Assembly: GCA_018398815.1 (NCBI GenBank)
Contig: CM031601.1
Location: 26,569,961 to 26,633,960 of the forward strand
Origin: Conus ventricosus
Taxonomy: Eukaryota; Mollusca; Gastropoda; Neogastropoda; Conidae
DNA length: 64,000 bases
Direction: 5' to 3'
The position numbers were made by a program, and so were the translations under genes. A model generated the notes under the pieces. The model was not told the DNA's origin. It was given only the letters and a program-made list of their open reading frames with translations, and made no database searches. This document shows positions 18,868 to 32,600 of this stretch, in pieces; position 1 is the stretch's first letter, and each line of letters opens with the position of its first letter.

Positions 18868-21800
18868 ACTTTAGCTTTTCTATTTTGATTCTACTGATAT
18901 GGTACAACTTTCTTGTCAAAACTGAATACCATTCTGGATCCTCTCCTCCAAAAGAATGTAGCAACAGAGAACACTGTCACCATTCTTTTTTTTCTGTCTT
19001 GATCTCCATTTCTCCCCCCACCCCCCTTTTCTTGAATATCTTTCAAAGTGTCCCCCCCCCCCCCCCCACCCTCCACCCCCTTGCAAAAACATGCCAAGGA
19101 TTATTTGCTTGCTGCAATAGGTTTTTATACGTGTACCAAAGAGCATGCAGCCAACAGAGTTTGGGGTAGTGCCTCATCCCAAAAACGAATGTTTGAATTA
19201 TCACTAAGGATAGCAATCCTGCGGAGGGAAAATATCCAATGTATGCCAGGTAAGTACTACCGGGCACGGTTTGCCAGGTAAATACTGTCCAGCAGGCATT
19301 GGCTCCAGTATAAAATTAGCTCGGAAAGAATATCAGACTCCTGAAAGACACAGATGCCTCGATGCTCTAGAAACAGAGGGCAAAATCTACGAAGAATGCT
19401 GTCAACTAACCATAATGATTTTTACATCCTCGCAGCTGAAAAACAAAACTCCAATGTAGTAGGGTGCAAGATGCGAAGTGTTGTCTCCCATCTGAGCCAC
19501 AAACACAGACAGACCACTCTCCACAGAAGGTGAACAGGGCGTATGTAAAGGATCTACATGCAAAGGGACTGAGCAAATAATTTTCTTAAAAGAAGAAAAA
19601 AAAAAGGAAATGGTCAATTCTCTACTGCTGACATATACCTATCGTTAACAACATGCAGAGACGAAACACCTGTTCTTGAAAAACATATCACTGCCATCAA
19701 CATAAAAAAATACAGTCACACAGTTCTTTGACTTTCCTAAAATACACAGAAATAAAGGCTATGTATTCATAAACAGCTTGGCTTGGGTGGAACCAGCTAA
19801 CAACTCTTTTGTAAAATTTCAGTCATTACTTTATCAAACTTGTTCTCTCTTTAGTCACAAGTTATGATGTGAAATCAACATGTTAAAAATCACTCTAAAA
19901 AACTCAAAACTCTTCGTCAGCACCAAATGACCTCTATAGCTAATCAGTGTCTGTTGATTTCAAGTCCAAAACCAAACGACTTTAAAAACAAAAGTCTTGA
20001 AATGTCCATGAAAAGCCCTTGGTTAATAACAGCCGTTTCACAGAAAAGATCACAGCCGCTAAACCGACATTCACTATTGCTTCATAAATTATAAATATGC
20101 TAATCTGAACTCATTTCCCATTTTCACACCGATGCAAATCTCTACACTTGATGGCAAACCTTGAAATCAACAGAAACCACATTAACCAAATGAGCATTCA
20201 TCAAACAAGAGTCTTGTTGTATAAAAGGGACATTTTTTTCAAAACAAAACATACATTTAATCATACAAATAAAGAAATGGTGCCACACATTCTACCTCCC
20301 CCCCCCAAATCACAATATATGCTTTGTATATTTTAATCGCACACATCAACTACAACATGACAATTTACATACAAAATCAGTAAATGCTGATGAATTCTTC
20401 AACTTCCTTTTCTTCTTTTTTTTTGGAATAACCCATAATGGGATACTCCCCATGAAATATTTGTACCATTCTTCTCCCATTCTTATCCCACACAACAGAC
20501 TGATCCACTTTCAACAGCTCTGACCCCATTTTACGAATCTTGCCCCACAAAATAAAGTAGAAATGAAAATAAACGGCGAAAAAGAGCTGATGACCACAGG
20601 TTTACAACAGCAAAATCTGGAACTGAAGAACATGGAAAGTGCTTTCTTACACCTACATGGACGTATGTGAGGCACTTTGAAGAATCCGCAGGAGGTGAGA
20701 AGCGATTATCTTCAATTCTAGCAAAATACAACCTTCTTTACAATGACTCGGCCTTTGACTAGGATGCCTGCCACCAACAAGTGTACCAGTCTAGCCAGCG
20801 CTTTGACGGATCTGGCTTCCACGCAGTCCTCACCACAGCGGCTGGAACAACGCAGGGAAAAGGGTGGGTGTTGGTACATTCTGCCCATCATCCCATGAAG
20901 TAGTTCTTGATTCGTAGAAAGAGAACCGGAGCTCAAAAGGCCATGGCAGAAGTGACTGAGAGAAATTCTTGCTGGATCCTGATGAAATTATCCTTTCAAT
21001 TTGTATAAACTCCCTCAGTTTGAACTATCCAAGAGATGAAGACTGATCTCTTCTTCGTACGACGCAAATGCTGCTTACCCCTGTAGTACTGTGCTAGAAA
21101 CCCATTTGCAAAACACGCAAAAAAAGGCAAACCTAATCCGAGTCTGTCCTTAGTTTCCAATCCAACACCCCCCCACGAGTTACAGGCCTCTATAATAAAG
21201 GAATGGGAACACCGCAAAATGTGTGTACCATCATTTCGGACTTGTTTGGATGAGGTCATACAGTGAGGGTGGATCAGTCTGTTCACTGTCATAGAACACA
21301 CCACCAACTGTCTTTACAACATATGAGGAATGTTCACAGGAAATGGAGGTACAAATTGCAAGAATCGCTTTCACAGAACTGTCTGGTAAGTCAAACACAC
21401 AAGTGCAAAATAGTCTGGTAACACATCTTCCCATCCTCCTCTTTTTATTTGTAGAACCTCAAATGCACCGACTGAACGTTACTTATGAACTTTAAAAAAA
21501 AAATTGCAAAGAAATACATGCACAATTGCAGTAAGTTTTCAGAGCTAATGCAAGTGAAGCCCTTCGTATCTAAAACCCATCTTTTTTCTCTTCCGATTAT
21601 TACCCTTTGCCAACCAGAAACCAAAGAAAAGCGAAAAACCAAAACAAACCAACAACAAAGAAACCTTGCTTAGTGTGAAACACATACAGATTAAGTGCTA
21701 CAACAATTCACAGCAGGCAAAATTTAATTTACAAACAAAATAAGATCAGTCTTCTGCTCAGTATGAAATGTTGGTATACAAAATTAAGTTCAGTAATGAG

Positions 21801-22005
21801 TCACAGCCTATGAAATATGACATGAAAAACTGTACACACCAAAAGAAATCAAGCTGTCAGTACCAATCAGTAGTTTTTTTGTGTGCTTTTTTTGCAGGTC
21901 TGGCTCATATCAAACTGTAATTTTTTTTTTCTCTCCATTGATGCAGTGCTGTTGCAATGAGACAGCTTTCAGTGGCAATCTCTATGTACAAAAGTGGCTC
22001 TCTTT

Positions 22006-22008
<3 letters not shown>

Positions 22009-22054
<46 letters not shown>

Positions 22055-22063
22055 TTGTGCGTA

Positions 22064-22127
<64 letters not shown>

Positions 22128-22133
22128 TGTATG

Positions 22134-22164
<31 letters not shown>

Positions 22165-22238
22165 TCAGCAACGAACAATGAGACACCTTTCATTGTCAAT
22201 TCCTATGTAAAAAAGTCACTCTCTTTCATGCTTGTGTG

Positions 22239-22272
<34 letters not shown>
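22009..22272. repeat. (GT)n microsatellite, long and interrupted
   Basis: Two GT tracts (22009-22164 and 22241-22272) separated by a short unit that itself recurs: CTCTTTCATG stands before both tracts and AACAATGAGAC.. resembles sequence before the first. Confidence 0.95.
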
Positions 22273-22278
<6 letters not shown>

Positions 22279-23592
22279 TAAGTTGTTGTTGATGTCGTAC
22301 CCTGGCCAAAAGACTCCAAGGGTCATCCAAACAGCTGATGTACTTGAAAACTATGGTACAAATGCATCAGCTGGGGATGACAACATTACGTGTGTGACCG
22401 TTTTTGATTACCCCGCCACATGGGCAGCCACACTCCGACTTCGGTGTAAGTGATGAACATATTGTGGAATGATCACTAATTTTCTTCTCATTAACAGTTT
22501 TTCTTTTCTTTTGAACACAAATTTGGAAGCCTATCTAAAGAAATTTTATAATCCAAGAACCCCGACACTGAAGAATCCAGTGAGATCAAGCATGAAAGAC
22601 TAAGAATATAAGAGTACTGCCATAATGCAGTGTGAACAGTTAAAGGGAAATTTAATGAGAACACCTCACTATGCGCAGCACACGTAACAACGTTGAAAAT
22701 GTAAATGGGCATATAAAGATGAAAAAAAAGAGAGAAAAAGATGTTAAAACAGACACATAGTACCATAGATAGAAAAACAAATGCTTTCTTTTTCACAATG
22801 TAGGCAAAACTACATCCAAAGTGGATAGCCTCCGACAAAAGCACCCACACTACTCTCACATAAACAGTGGTCTGAAGCAAATGCTGTACATATGGCAACA
22901 CCATTTAGTCTGACTGTCTTGTGGGATACTGGGACACTCTAAGAAGATATTGTTAACATCAACACCTCACATGCATCAGGCAGCCTAACATATAATATTA
23001 TATATACAGCCAGCTCAAAAATACAGTGTAAAACTTGTACTTCGTCCTCATGATCTTCAGCAAGCCGCCTTTCACCAAGTCACAGATGCCATCCACTTGC
23101 ATTCTTTTTTCTGTTTTTTTTTGTGTTTTTGTTTTCTGGATAGTATTTGATACATTTTAATGGCAGTGTTCAAGACATACCATGTCAACAGTCTAGTGGC
23201 TATCTTCATTCTAAACAGGAATTCTGAACCCCAGAAAGTTTTACGAATTATAGGGTTTACATTGCTATGTCTTTCCACTGTTATATGCACAAAGGAAAAT
23301 TTTTTTCAAATAAGCATTTATCATCTATTAAAAAACAAAAGGGACAACAACAACAACTCTGCATGCAAATCAGTGTTTCTAGCATGCTGCATCACAAATA
23401 TTTTTCTTTTTAAAGGAAATTTGTGTACGCTTTCCAAGTGTTAAGTGTTAACAATAAAACAAAGAAAATCCGTAATACAACGTCAGCAATTTCAACTTAC
23501 AACAACATCACTTCTGTTGATTAGAAACATTTATTACTACATCAGCTCAACTTTAGTAAAAACCTTTGAAAAAGGATGTGTAATTGTACTTA

Positions 23593-23595
<3 letters not shown>

Positions 23596-23637
<42 letters not shown>
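23596..23637. repeat. Poly(A) run of 42
   Basis: Uninterrupted A run on the + strand in intergenic DNA. No retroposed gene is recognised upstream of it. Confidence 0.95.
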
Positions 23638-23640
<3 letters not shown>

Positions 23641-24516
23641 CAGCTGTGAAACTAAAATGAAGAGTTTGGTTGACTTTCGTCACAAGTTCTGCTCTTCAAT
23701 GTCCACATAACCACCTTCCTCCCGACTCTCCTTGCACCCACACTGCGACTCATTTCAACAACAGAAAAAGACAGCTCCAGATCCATGTCATAGGATAATG
23801 CTATAGGGGGACGGCCAGTGCTGCGTCTGTGTATTGAAAATAAAAACACTGTAATCACATAGTTATGTAAATAAAGAACAATACAGAGAACCAAAAACAA
23901 CCACAACATTGAACATCCTACCATTTTTAGCTATTCAAATGGTATACTAAATACCATAATCTCAAGATTTTTAAAACAAAGACAGTGATGAATAATTCTG
24001 TGCACACGCATCAATGCAACCCTTTCTACTTTGACATTCTTTTCTGCCCAACTCTCCCACCCCCTCAAAACAATTTTAGCACAAAGAAAAAAAAAAGGTG
24101 GTCTCACATCCACCCAAAGAACATGCCTCATACGCTGATCAATTCAACAGCCACCAACATCAAATAGTCAGACACTTCCCAGCAGATATTCAAGCTATGA
24201 TTCCACAAGTATGGCTTCAGATAGTGGGGAGGGGGGAAATAAAAGAAAACAGAGGAATCAAAATCTATCAAGTCACTTGGTTTCAGTTTTTGATGACTGA
24301 AATGAAAATGAAACATTGGGGAGACGCAGGACATCAGCCACAACTGGCAACCACCATGAGGCGAGCCACACACCTTCACGTCTTCATGTCATGTCCTTCT
24401 CTCGATGCTAAAAGTAAAATTTACGAATAAATAGCCAGCCCATAAATAGGATGAGAAACTGAGTAAGAGCAGTGAGCTGGTCTGACAACTTATTGAAATG
24501 CTGGCAAGGAAAAATT

Positions 24517-24603
24517 GTGTGTGTGTGTGTGTGTGTGTGCATGCGTGCGTGCGCGCGCGTGCGTGCGTGCGTGTGTGCATGTGTGTGTGCGTGTGCATGC
24601 ATG

Positions 24604-24640
<37 letters not shown>
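24517..24640. repeat. (GT)n with (GC) interruptions
   Basis: Alternating purine-pyrimidine tract including GCGTGCGCGCGCGTGCGTGC, a sequence class able to form Z-DNA. Confidence 0.9.
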
Positions 24641-24641
<1 letters not shown>

Positions 24642-24790
24642 AAAGAAAAACCTACTCATCAACACTGGCACTGAGCCCCTCAATACTACCCATCACTGCC
24701 ACACTGAGGCCGTGCCTGTGGAACCCAGCCTGCTGAACACACCGCTACAGCAACCCTCACTTTTGATATCAAACTACGGTCAGTCCACGA

Positions 24791-24861
24791 TTAAGATTCA
24801 GGGCCGAACACCAGGGCAGAGGCGGCAAATATGAGGAACACAATGGCTCCAATGAAGGTCA
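24791..24861 (-). CDS. TMEM165: TMEM165 last exon and stop
   Basis: The exon starts after CTTTTTCAG and completes a codon split with the exon ending at 26980. It encodes TFIGAIVFLIFAASALVFGP then ES and TAA. It is the final transmembrane helix, and its length and end match the family. Confidence 0.92.
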
Positions 24862-26562
24862 CTGAAAAAGAAAACACTCAATCATCAACCGACAAATAAT
24901 GACAGAAAAGAAAGGGAAGACTGTCAGAAAGAAAAGAAAACAAAAAAAAAGAGGAGACTCGTAACATAAAGTGATGGAAATATTTATTTCTGGTTTGCAT
25001 GTGTGGCCTGCTGTTTTTGTATTGAACGTGCACATCTAGAAATTACCACTACATAAATAATCAACATATTCAGAATATGTACATTGCCATGATTCCTAAA
25101 CCTTAAATAGGAATAAACACTGTATTACTACAATGCTTAAACTTAAAAAAAACAAAAACGTGAAGACTAGCTTCATGTTTTGTAACCAGAATTCCATATT
25201 TTGAACTGATACGAGTAAAATATTAGAATCAGTCTGATTTTAAATGAAAGGACATGATTAACAGATGCCTGAGCAGCTATGTGAAGTTGTACTTTGATTA
25301 ATTCTGACTGCACTAACATAACACTGTTTTGCAGTGACATGCAACTAAAGATGAAAAAAAAAAAAAGTAAGACAACGTCAGACCTTTGAGACCACGCACA
25401 GAACAGAAAATCTATCCGGACAACAACAGTTTTGGACTCTAGACTTCAACCATCCTAAATGTTAAACAGAAAACAAAAAAACACAATGCATAAACCAACT
25501 AAAGAAAATTGTCAACACCAATTTGTACGATAAAAAAAAAAAAGCACCAAACCACGAGACACTCCATGACACCCCAAATCCCCCATCAATAGAATAAAAA
25601 GAATATTAATACAATGAAGCATGTGAAGCAAAACACCTAAAATATAATATATAAAAAAAAAGTATGAAGTACCTTTGGCTTATCGTCTAATCTAAAGGCT
25701 AAAACTCAGGTCCTCAGCAAAATGCCAGTAAATATTTTTCTCAACTACATCTGATTAAACAATCTAAGAACAGAACAAATAAATGCGGGGAACAACAAGG
25801 TGCAGCCGACAATTTTCCTCCGACGACAAACAACTTAGGCAAAGGGTCATAAGCTAAAAAGAAAGCGACAGCAGCAACAAGATGATGAGTGGTAAATGAA
25901 TAGGGGCCTGGATTCACTAATTCTCAAAACCCACCGTGCCATACCAAATAGGATGGAACAAGCTTAAATCTAATAGACGGAGAAGTACCCAAGTCCTAGC
26001 CGCAGCTCGAGGGAATTGGGCTTCTACCCAGGTTCTCACCGCGAAGGTTTGAGAAAGGGTGAATTGCAGGCTCATCAGCCCATGAGCTCAAGAAACAGCT
26101 GTGGAATTAGATAAAAGATTGACTAGAGCCCTGAAGGCAATGGAAGAGGCAGCAAAAACAAGTTCCACTGACGTGCTCCCAAAAGGAACAAAAGTTTAAT
26201 TTCATAACACTATAAGGCTAAAATTTCAAACTAAGAGCAAGCTCCGACACAGAGCATAAATGAAATATGACACCGACTAAAAAGGCAATGCCTTAATATG
26301 CCCACCGATCAAATTTTGCGGATTTGAATACTGGCAGCATCCAAAAAAGAACGGTCTGGCAGCAGAAGGGCATCTGGAAGTCATGACCTGGATTGCCCCG
26401 CCCCTTTAAGAGTGTACTGTGCATGCCAAGGGCAGACAAGCAGGAACCTTCCATCAGAAATACATGATTGCAATATCAGAATAACCCAAGACATGAACAA
26501 ATATTTTGAGATGTTACTGCATTCACAAGAATGGTTTTTGGACATAAGAGGAAGGTGGGGGT

Positions 26563-26627
<65 letters not shown>

Positions 26628-29600
26628 GGTCCTTGGTTTTTTTTCACTAATGGACTTAATCACACAGACCATCTTTAACCAAATGGTTTCAAAAGCAATG
26701 AAAATATACATGAATGCAAAAACAAACAAAACACACACCCACACACACACCCACACCCACACACACACACACACTTCTAAACAGTCCCACATCAATACCA
26801 ACAATTCGTAAACATAAATATCATACTCTTCAACATTTTAGAAGAAACAGGAAAATAAATCTCTGAACAGTCTCACATCACAACTAACAGTTAAGAAAAG
26901 AATGATGAATGGCAGAAGACCGAGAGAGAAGAAGAAGAGGGTGAGACCGACAGGGCAGACAGACAGACAGATCACTGACCAGTACGAATAGATTCTCCGC
27001 TGAGCAATGAAACGGCCTCCAATAATCGGCCCAGACCATACACAGTCCATGGCCCGATCAGTCCGCCGATATGACTCTCAATTACATCCTAGACAACCCA
27101 TTTCATTATTACATAAAAGGTATGACAAACACTAACCAAAAACCCATCATTTCATAGACAACCACTTAAATCTGTCAGGAAGTGGTTAGTGATAGTGTTA
27201 AAATTTTTTGGGATTTTTTTATAAATACCGCATCTGTGGAAAATGGCCTTGGTGAATCCGAGGCAAATGCTAGAAAAAAAGGCAGTGTCCGACCCGTGTT
27301 GCGTCCTTTTCTGAATGACAAGAAGGTGTGGGCTGCATGGTGGAATAAAGTTTTCGGTAGTTTGGCTACAGTTTGTATTCATATCGACTTAGAGTTTAAG
27401 ATGATATCGAAATAGGAACAAGGAGTTTGTTTAGGTTCACATATATAATTCCGTCCTTGTGCCACATCAGGTTTGATACAGGCGCCGCTGTGAACAACCG
27501 CGTGCTGAGTTAATAGTAATGTCATGGAGAGCTTGCGCGAGGCTGACTTTGTATTGCGTGTGTGTTATGTACAAGATTGAAATGTCGAATAATAGATTGA
27601 AGGGGCATGAGTCAAAGAAATGTTGTCGTAAGAATGTTCGATTAATTGGGAGCGCGAAGTGTGCAGATAATTTGTTATGGGGAACATGGGACTTCATTTA
27701 ATTTGGTTAGGTCGAGAGGTTAGGTGGAGTTCTAGGTTCATTCACAAGTCAGGGGAATAAGTTCGTTAGGGAGGTCAGCTAGTTTAATATAAAGTAATGT
27801 TTAGGGTTGGCTAATTTAAGTTAATTTGTGAATACCGTGTGCAAAAATGTATGTTTAAATAGATGTGCAGTTAAGAGTGGTTTTCACATACAATAAAAGT
27901 TGAAACATTGAATTTCTTTGAGTCTGTTTAAAATGTTGGCGTGAAAGCAGAACGACTGTTTGGAGGAAGTGAGCTATAATGTTGTTGTTGGGAGTGGCTA
28001 AAGCGCGAAGAGGACCTATTGATGATCACACAGTTATATTTTAAAAGTCCGTAGTCTGTTCGGTTTCCATTCTCTATTAAACAAACAGAGTAAAAACAAG
28101 GTAAACCGGCTCGTGACATTAGTGGCGAGCCTGCCTTTTTCAATAATTGTGTTGATGTCACGTAGAGGATGGTCAGTGAAACAGTTAATTTTTTGATAAT
28201 GTTAAGTAACATATTCTAGATTTGTTTTCGTAAAAATAGTATATTTATATTTACAGAAGTGTCAATTGATTATAGTCAATGTTGTATGAAATTTAATTTA
28301 TACTGCAATGTTTTTCTAATACATTTTCATTCCTAAATTTTAAGTGTCCGTTGACGACTCTCCGACCACTGAGAGGGAACTGTCGGAAGGGTTTAACAGA
28401 CCATTCTGGTGGTCTGATTTGAGCAGTCGAACCGGAGCTCAAAACTCTGTACTCTTGGGTATCCCACTTCATGGACTGAATATCGGAGGACCGGGCTGCT
28501 CGCGACAGGCAATTTATTAAAATTTAAAGATAATGAAGGAACTTTACTGGTCTGACTATTTTACACTAGTAGAAAATTGTTTAATTGTGAAAGTGAAAAA
28601 GTAATTCATTGCTGTACAAAATGAATTCAGCATGTTTTGCTATGTACATTGCTGCGGTTGGAGTCGGCAATAAGATTGTAACTGCTGCTGAAGATTTTGA
28701 ATAAGCAGTATTATATTTTAATTGCGAAGTTGGAGTAAGTCAATAATATTACTTGCAATATGTTAAAAATGAGTCATTAAAAATTATTGTCATTGTAAAC
28801 TGCTACACATAGGATTCAGCATAAAATCCGTGATTTTCATTGCTGGAAATACATAGCAAATTGTTCAATAATTTTGTCCTTAACCTTTGTAGTGGGGGCT
28901 ACAATATGTTCTTTTTTTAAATTGAGTTAAAAATTTGTGTACATATATTTTCATTGAAAGAGTTGTCATATTGGTCCACTGTGACTTAGTTATTTATTTT
29001 TTTTTCCAAATTAACCAAATGGTTAAAAAGGCGGGGTTCCTCTTGACCCGCTAGAGCCTCTCGAGGCAGATTTAGAAAGAAAGCAATTTGCTTCATTTTT
29101 ACGCAAGTACAAAAACTAAGCATATTCGGTGAAGCCTGTAAGGCTAGAGCAAGAGCAGATAAAATGAAGCAGAGCTAGAGAAAGAGCTGAAGCAAGAGCG
29201 GATAATATGAAGCCAGGCAAGAGCAAGGGCTGAGAATAATGAAGGCAGAACTTTTGAGGCAAGCTTGAGAAGAATGACGCAGAATTTATTGAATTCATCC
29301 ACAGAGAAAATGGAATTGAATGAAAAGGGAGATTGACTTTACAAGACTGAAAGAGGAAACAGGACTTTGAAATGAAGGAAAATGAAAAAACAGGAAGAGT
29401 TTAGATGAAGATGAGAGAAAATAGAAGTTGAAAGAAAGAGAATAGGAGTTGCAGGAAACTCTAACAAATCTGAAAAAAAGAAAATAAGCTGAAGATAAAA
29501 AACAAGCAGAAGCTTCTGCTCAAGAGCTCGTACCTTCCCAAATTCCTTACTTTGAGACAGACACGATGATATTGAAAGTTACCTGTGTCAGATTTGAACA

Positions 29601-32600
29601 GCATGCAAAATCTGTGGATGGAAAAGGATGATTGGGCATCAAATTCTTATCTGGATATTTGAAAGGGAAAGGCTTTGACTTATTATTATGAGCTGTTATC
29701 CTCTCGGCCAAATAGAACGTTCAAAGAGGTTTTTTGAGTGAGGGGGTCATTTGTGAGCGCTTCATGTACAAAGGAAGGTTATCGTGAGAAATTCCGCACT
29801 GTTAAGCCAGAACAAAGTGAGTCCTTCCAGTTTTATTTTGATAAGATGCACCGCTTTTTTCATGCGATGGATAGACTTGTCAGGAGTTCAAAATTCATTT
29901 GAAGGTCTTTTGATTTGTTGATACTGAACAAATTCTTATCTTCGTCATGTTCTCAAAGTTGGTAGCCTTTTTGAAGGAAACTGGTTTTTCCAAATGTGAA
30001 AGATTTGGTTGAGAAGGCAGAAAGTACAGAGAAGTACAAAAGAGTGAAACCTTGGACGTGAGGAAAAAGTTCACCCTGTTTGCACATGCTTCTGTGTCAG
30101 GGAATCCACCCAACCCTGTGATCCAGATATTCTAGAGGAGGATATGGGGGTTAACCGTGGCTACGGCGGGTACCCAAGGAAATCTTAAGTTTCAAATTCC
30201 ATGAGGGTCAGGAAACCCTTACTTTCGTGTTGAGGACAGAAGAACACATGACAAAATCCCAAAGCATTTTGTCAACAACACAACAGAATGTGCAACCAGC
30301 ACAAGTCCACAGAAGGCAGAACATGCCTACGGTGTGGTGACAGTAACACTCTTCTGAAACACTGTGACCGAAAACCCATGCTGAAATCATAAGATAGGCT
30401 CCATCGTTGTCCTGTACAACAAGCTCTGCCCCGAGGAAATCAAACAAGTCTGGGTACAGGAATGACAGAGCTACTGTCATTTGGATTCAGGTTGCACTAC
30501 AGTGGAGTCAGAAAAATCATTGGTTTCAAAAAAAGAACAGTAAGTGGATGAAACAATCTCCTGTACCATGTTATATAGGGTGAAACTGTTGATTTTCCTG
30601 AGCAGTAGTCAACATTTGATTGTCCTACTTTTCCTGGCAGTGTCAAAGCTGTTTTGACGATACACCGTGGGTTAGTGATTGTCAGGTCGAATACCTGGTT
30701 GTACATTGCTTGTTTGAAGTTTCAAATGCTGTCACAACGAGAGCACAATCAAAGACTGACAAACCTTTCCGCCTTTGTTAGACTGCCAAAGTTCCACCAC
30801 ACTTGGACGTTTTCAACCGAAAAAGTCACTGATTTACAGAAACTGACAGCTCTTAGGAATCATTTTTCCAAAAAGTCGGAGCGAACCACCAGGCGAAAGA
30901 CTGAGTTGTTTGTGGTCAGAATGGCTTATTTGTACCGCTCAAGATAGGTACCGAACAGAAAGGATGTGCTGGCAACTTGTGGTCCCAAAGAGTTGCGACC
31001 GTCTGTTCTCTTGGCAGCTCAAGACCGGCTGATGAGTGGACATATGGCCAGCAACATACCAACAAAAGATTCTCCGTATTTTTTCCTGGCCAAGGGTATC
31101 ACCAGGAGATTAAGGAATAATGCAGGGCCAGTGATATTTGCCAGAAACCTTTCCAAAGTGCAAGGTACGGCCAGCACCTTTGCAATCATATCCTTGAAAG
31201 ATGAACCATTTTTCCAGAGTGCGTGGTGATTTGTCGGTCCACTTCCATTTGTCTACTTCAGGTTTGCCGAACAATCTGAAACATGTGTAGACATGCAACG
31301 AGATATACGAGAGCAGTATTCCCACAGACATTTCGACTGAAGCAGTACGAACGCTTTGTTTTGTGATCTTCTGTCGCACTGTGTTTCCCCATGAAATTTT
31401 GTCGGACCAAGACACAATTCCACCTCAACAGGATGAGAGAAATGTATGAGATGTTGTGTGTCTCGCAACTTCAATCCACTCCTTATCATCCCCATACAAA
31501 AGGATGAGAAACGATTAAATGGCAACACTGAAGACCATGCTAAGGAAATAGATGATGGACAAACCAAAAGATGGGAGATCGTTACCTACCAGGTAGCCTT
31601 TTTGCGTACAGGGAGATTTTCGCAAGAAGCCACAGGTTTTTCACCTTTCCATTTATTGTAAGGCAGAGTAAACCCATGGGTCTACCCAAACCCTCTTGTA
31701 TGAATCATGGACAGTATAAACCAGAACACAGTGAAACCAATACATGATTATGAACAACACATGAAGAACCACTTTGACTGACCTGATTAACTAAGCACTA
31801 AAAGACGTTGGCACGGAAGCTGGTCGTAGACACAGACAGTATAAACTGTCAGAAGGGAAGTACAGAAAAAAGTCAATTGGTGATCCAGGTGTTAGGTTCT
31901 AGCCCACTGACACAAACAAAATGTGGTTTGAAATGGAAGGCCCAAATTGTTGTACTCAAGAGACATGAAGTAAATGATTACCTAATCGACATGAATGGGG
32001 TACATAAATGTTTCACATCAACAATTTGAGAGAGTACAAAAGGAAGATATGTGTACTTGCGTCAGTGCAGTGTTTACCTTTATGTAGAAAATGAAGGAGT
32101 ACCAGAGACTACTTCCAAAGTGTTCTATACAAACAGATCCGACAGTGCAAACTGAAGGTGTGAAAAGAGGTCAAATATGATGTTGCCGTTGCCACAGACA
32201 AGAGGCAACAACAAATTGAACAGGTCATGGAAAAGCACTCTGAGAATGCATACTGATGTGCCAGTCGTCACTGATTTAATGCGAACATCGCATTTCGCCA
32301 CGATAACCAAACCTTTGAATGTTCGGCAGTATCCTCTTCTCTTTCGTTACAGACGACTTGAGGTCCAGAAAGAAATTTGAAAAATGTTACAAATGGATAT
32401 CATAGAACCATCTAGTTCCCCAATTTCATCACCAGTCGATCTGATCCCGGAAGAGAGATTGTTCTTTGCGCTTTTGCATTGACCGCTAGAAATCCAACAA
32501 TGTGACACAGTTTGATTCTGTACCAATTCCAGATGTGGAAGAGCTCTTCATTTCTCTCAGAGACAAAAAGTGGTTCACACAAAATTGATCTGACCAAAGG

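Larger units (their letters stand above)
18868..24790. other. TMEM165 3' UTR/intergenic DNA, no gene recognised
   Basis: Contains long (GT)n tracts, a 42-base A run and C runs but no recognisable protein. Part of it is probably the 3' UTR of TMEM165 on the minus strand. Confidence 0.55.

Noticed and set aside
21881..22281. Cys/Val- and Thr/His-rich small proteins
   Set aside because: Pure translation of (GT)n; same for frames at 24389-24834, 38920-39421, 43887-44612 and 62372-62701.
26381..26804. Polyproline/polyglycine frames
   Set aside because: They are the G tract read in several frames.
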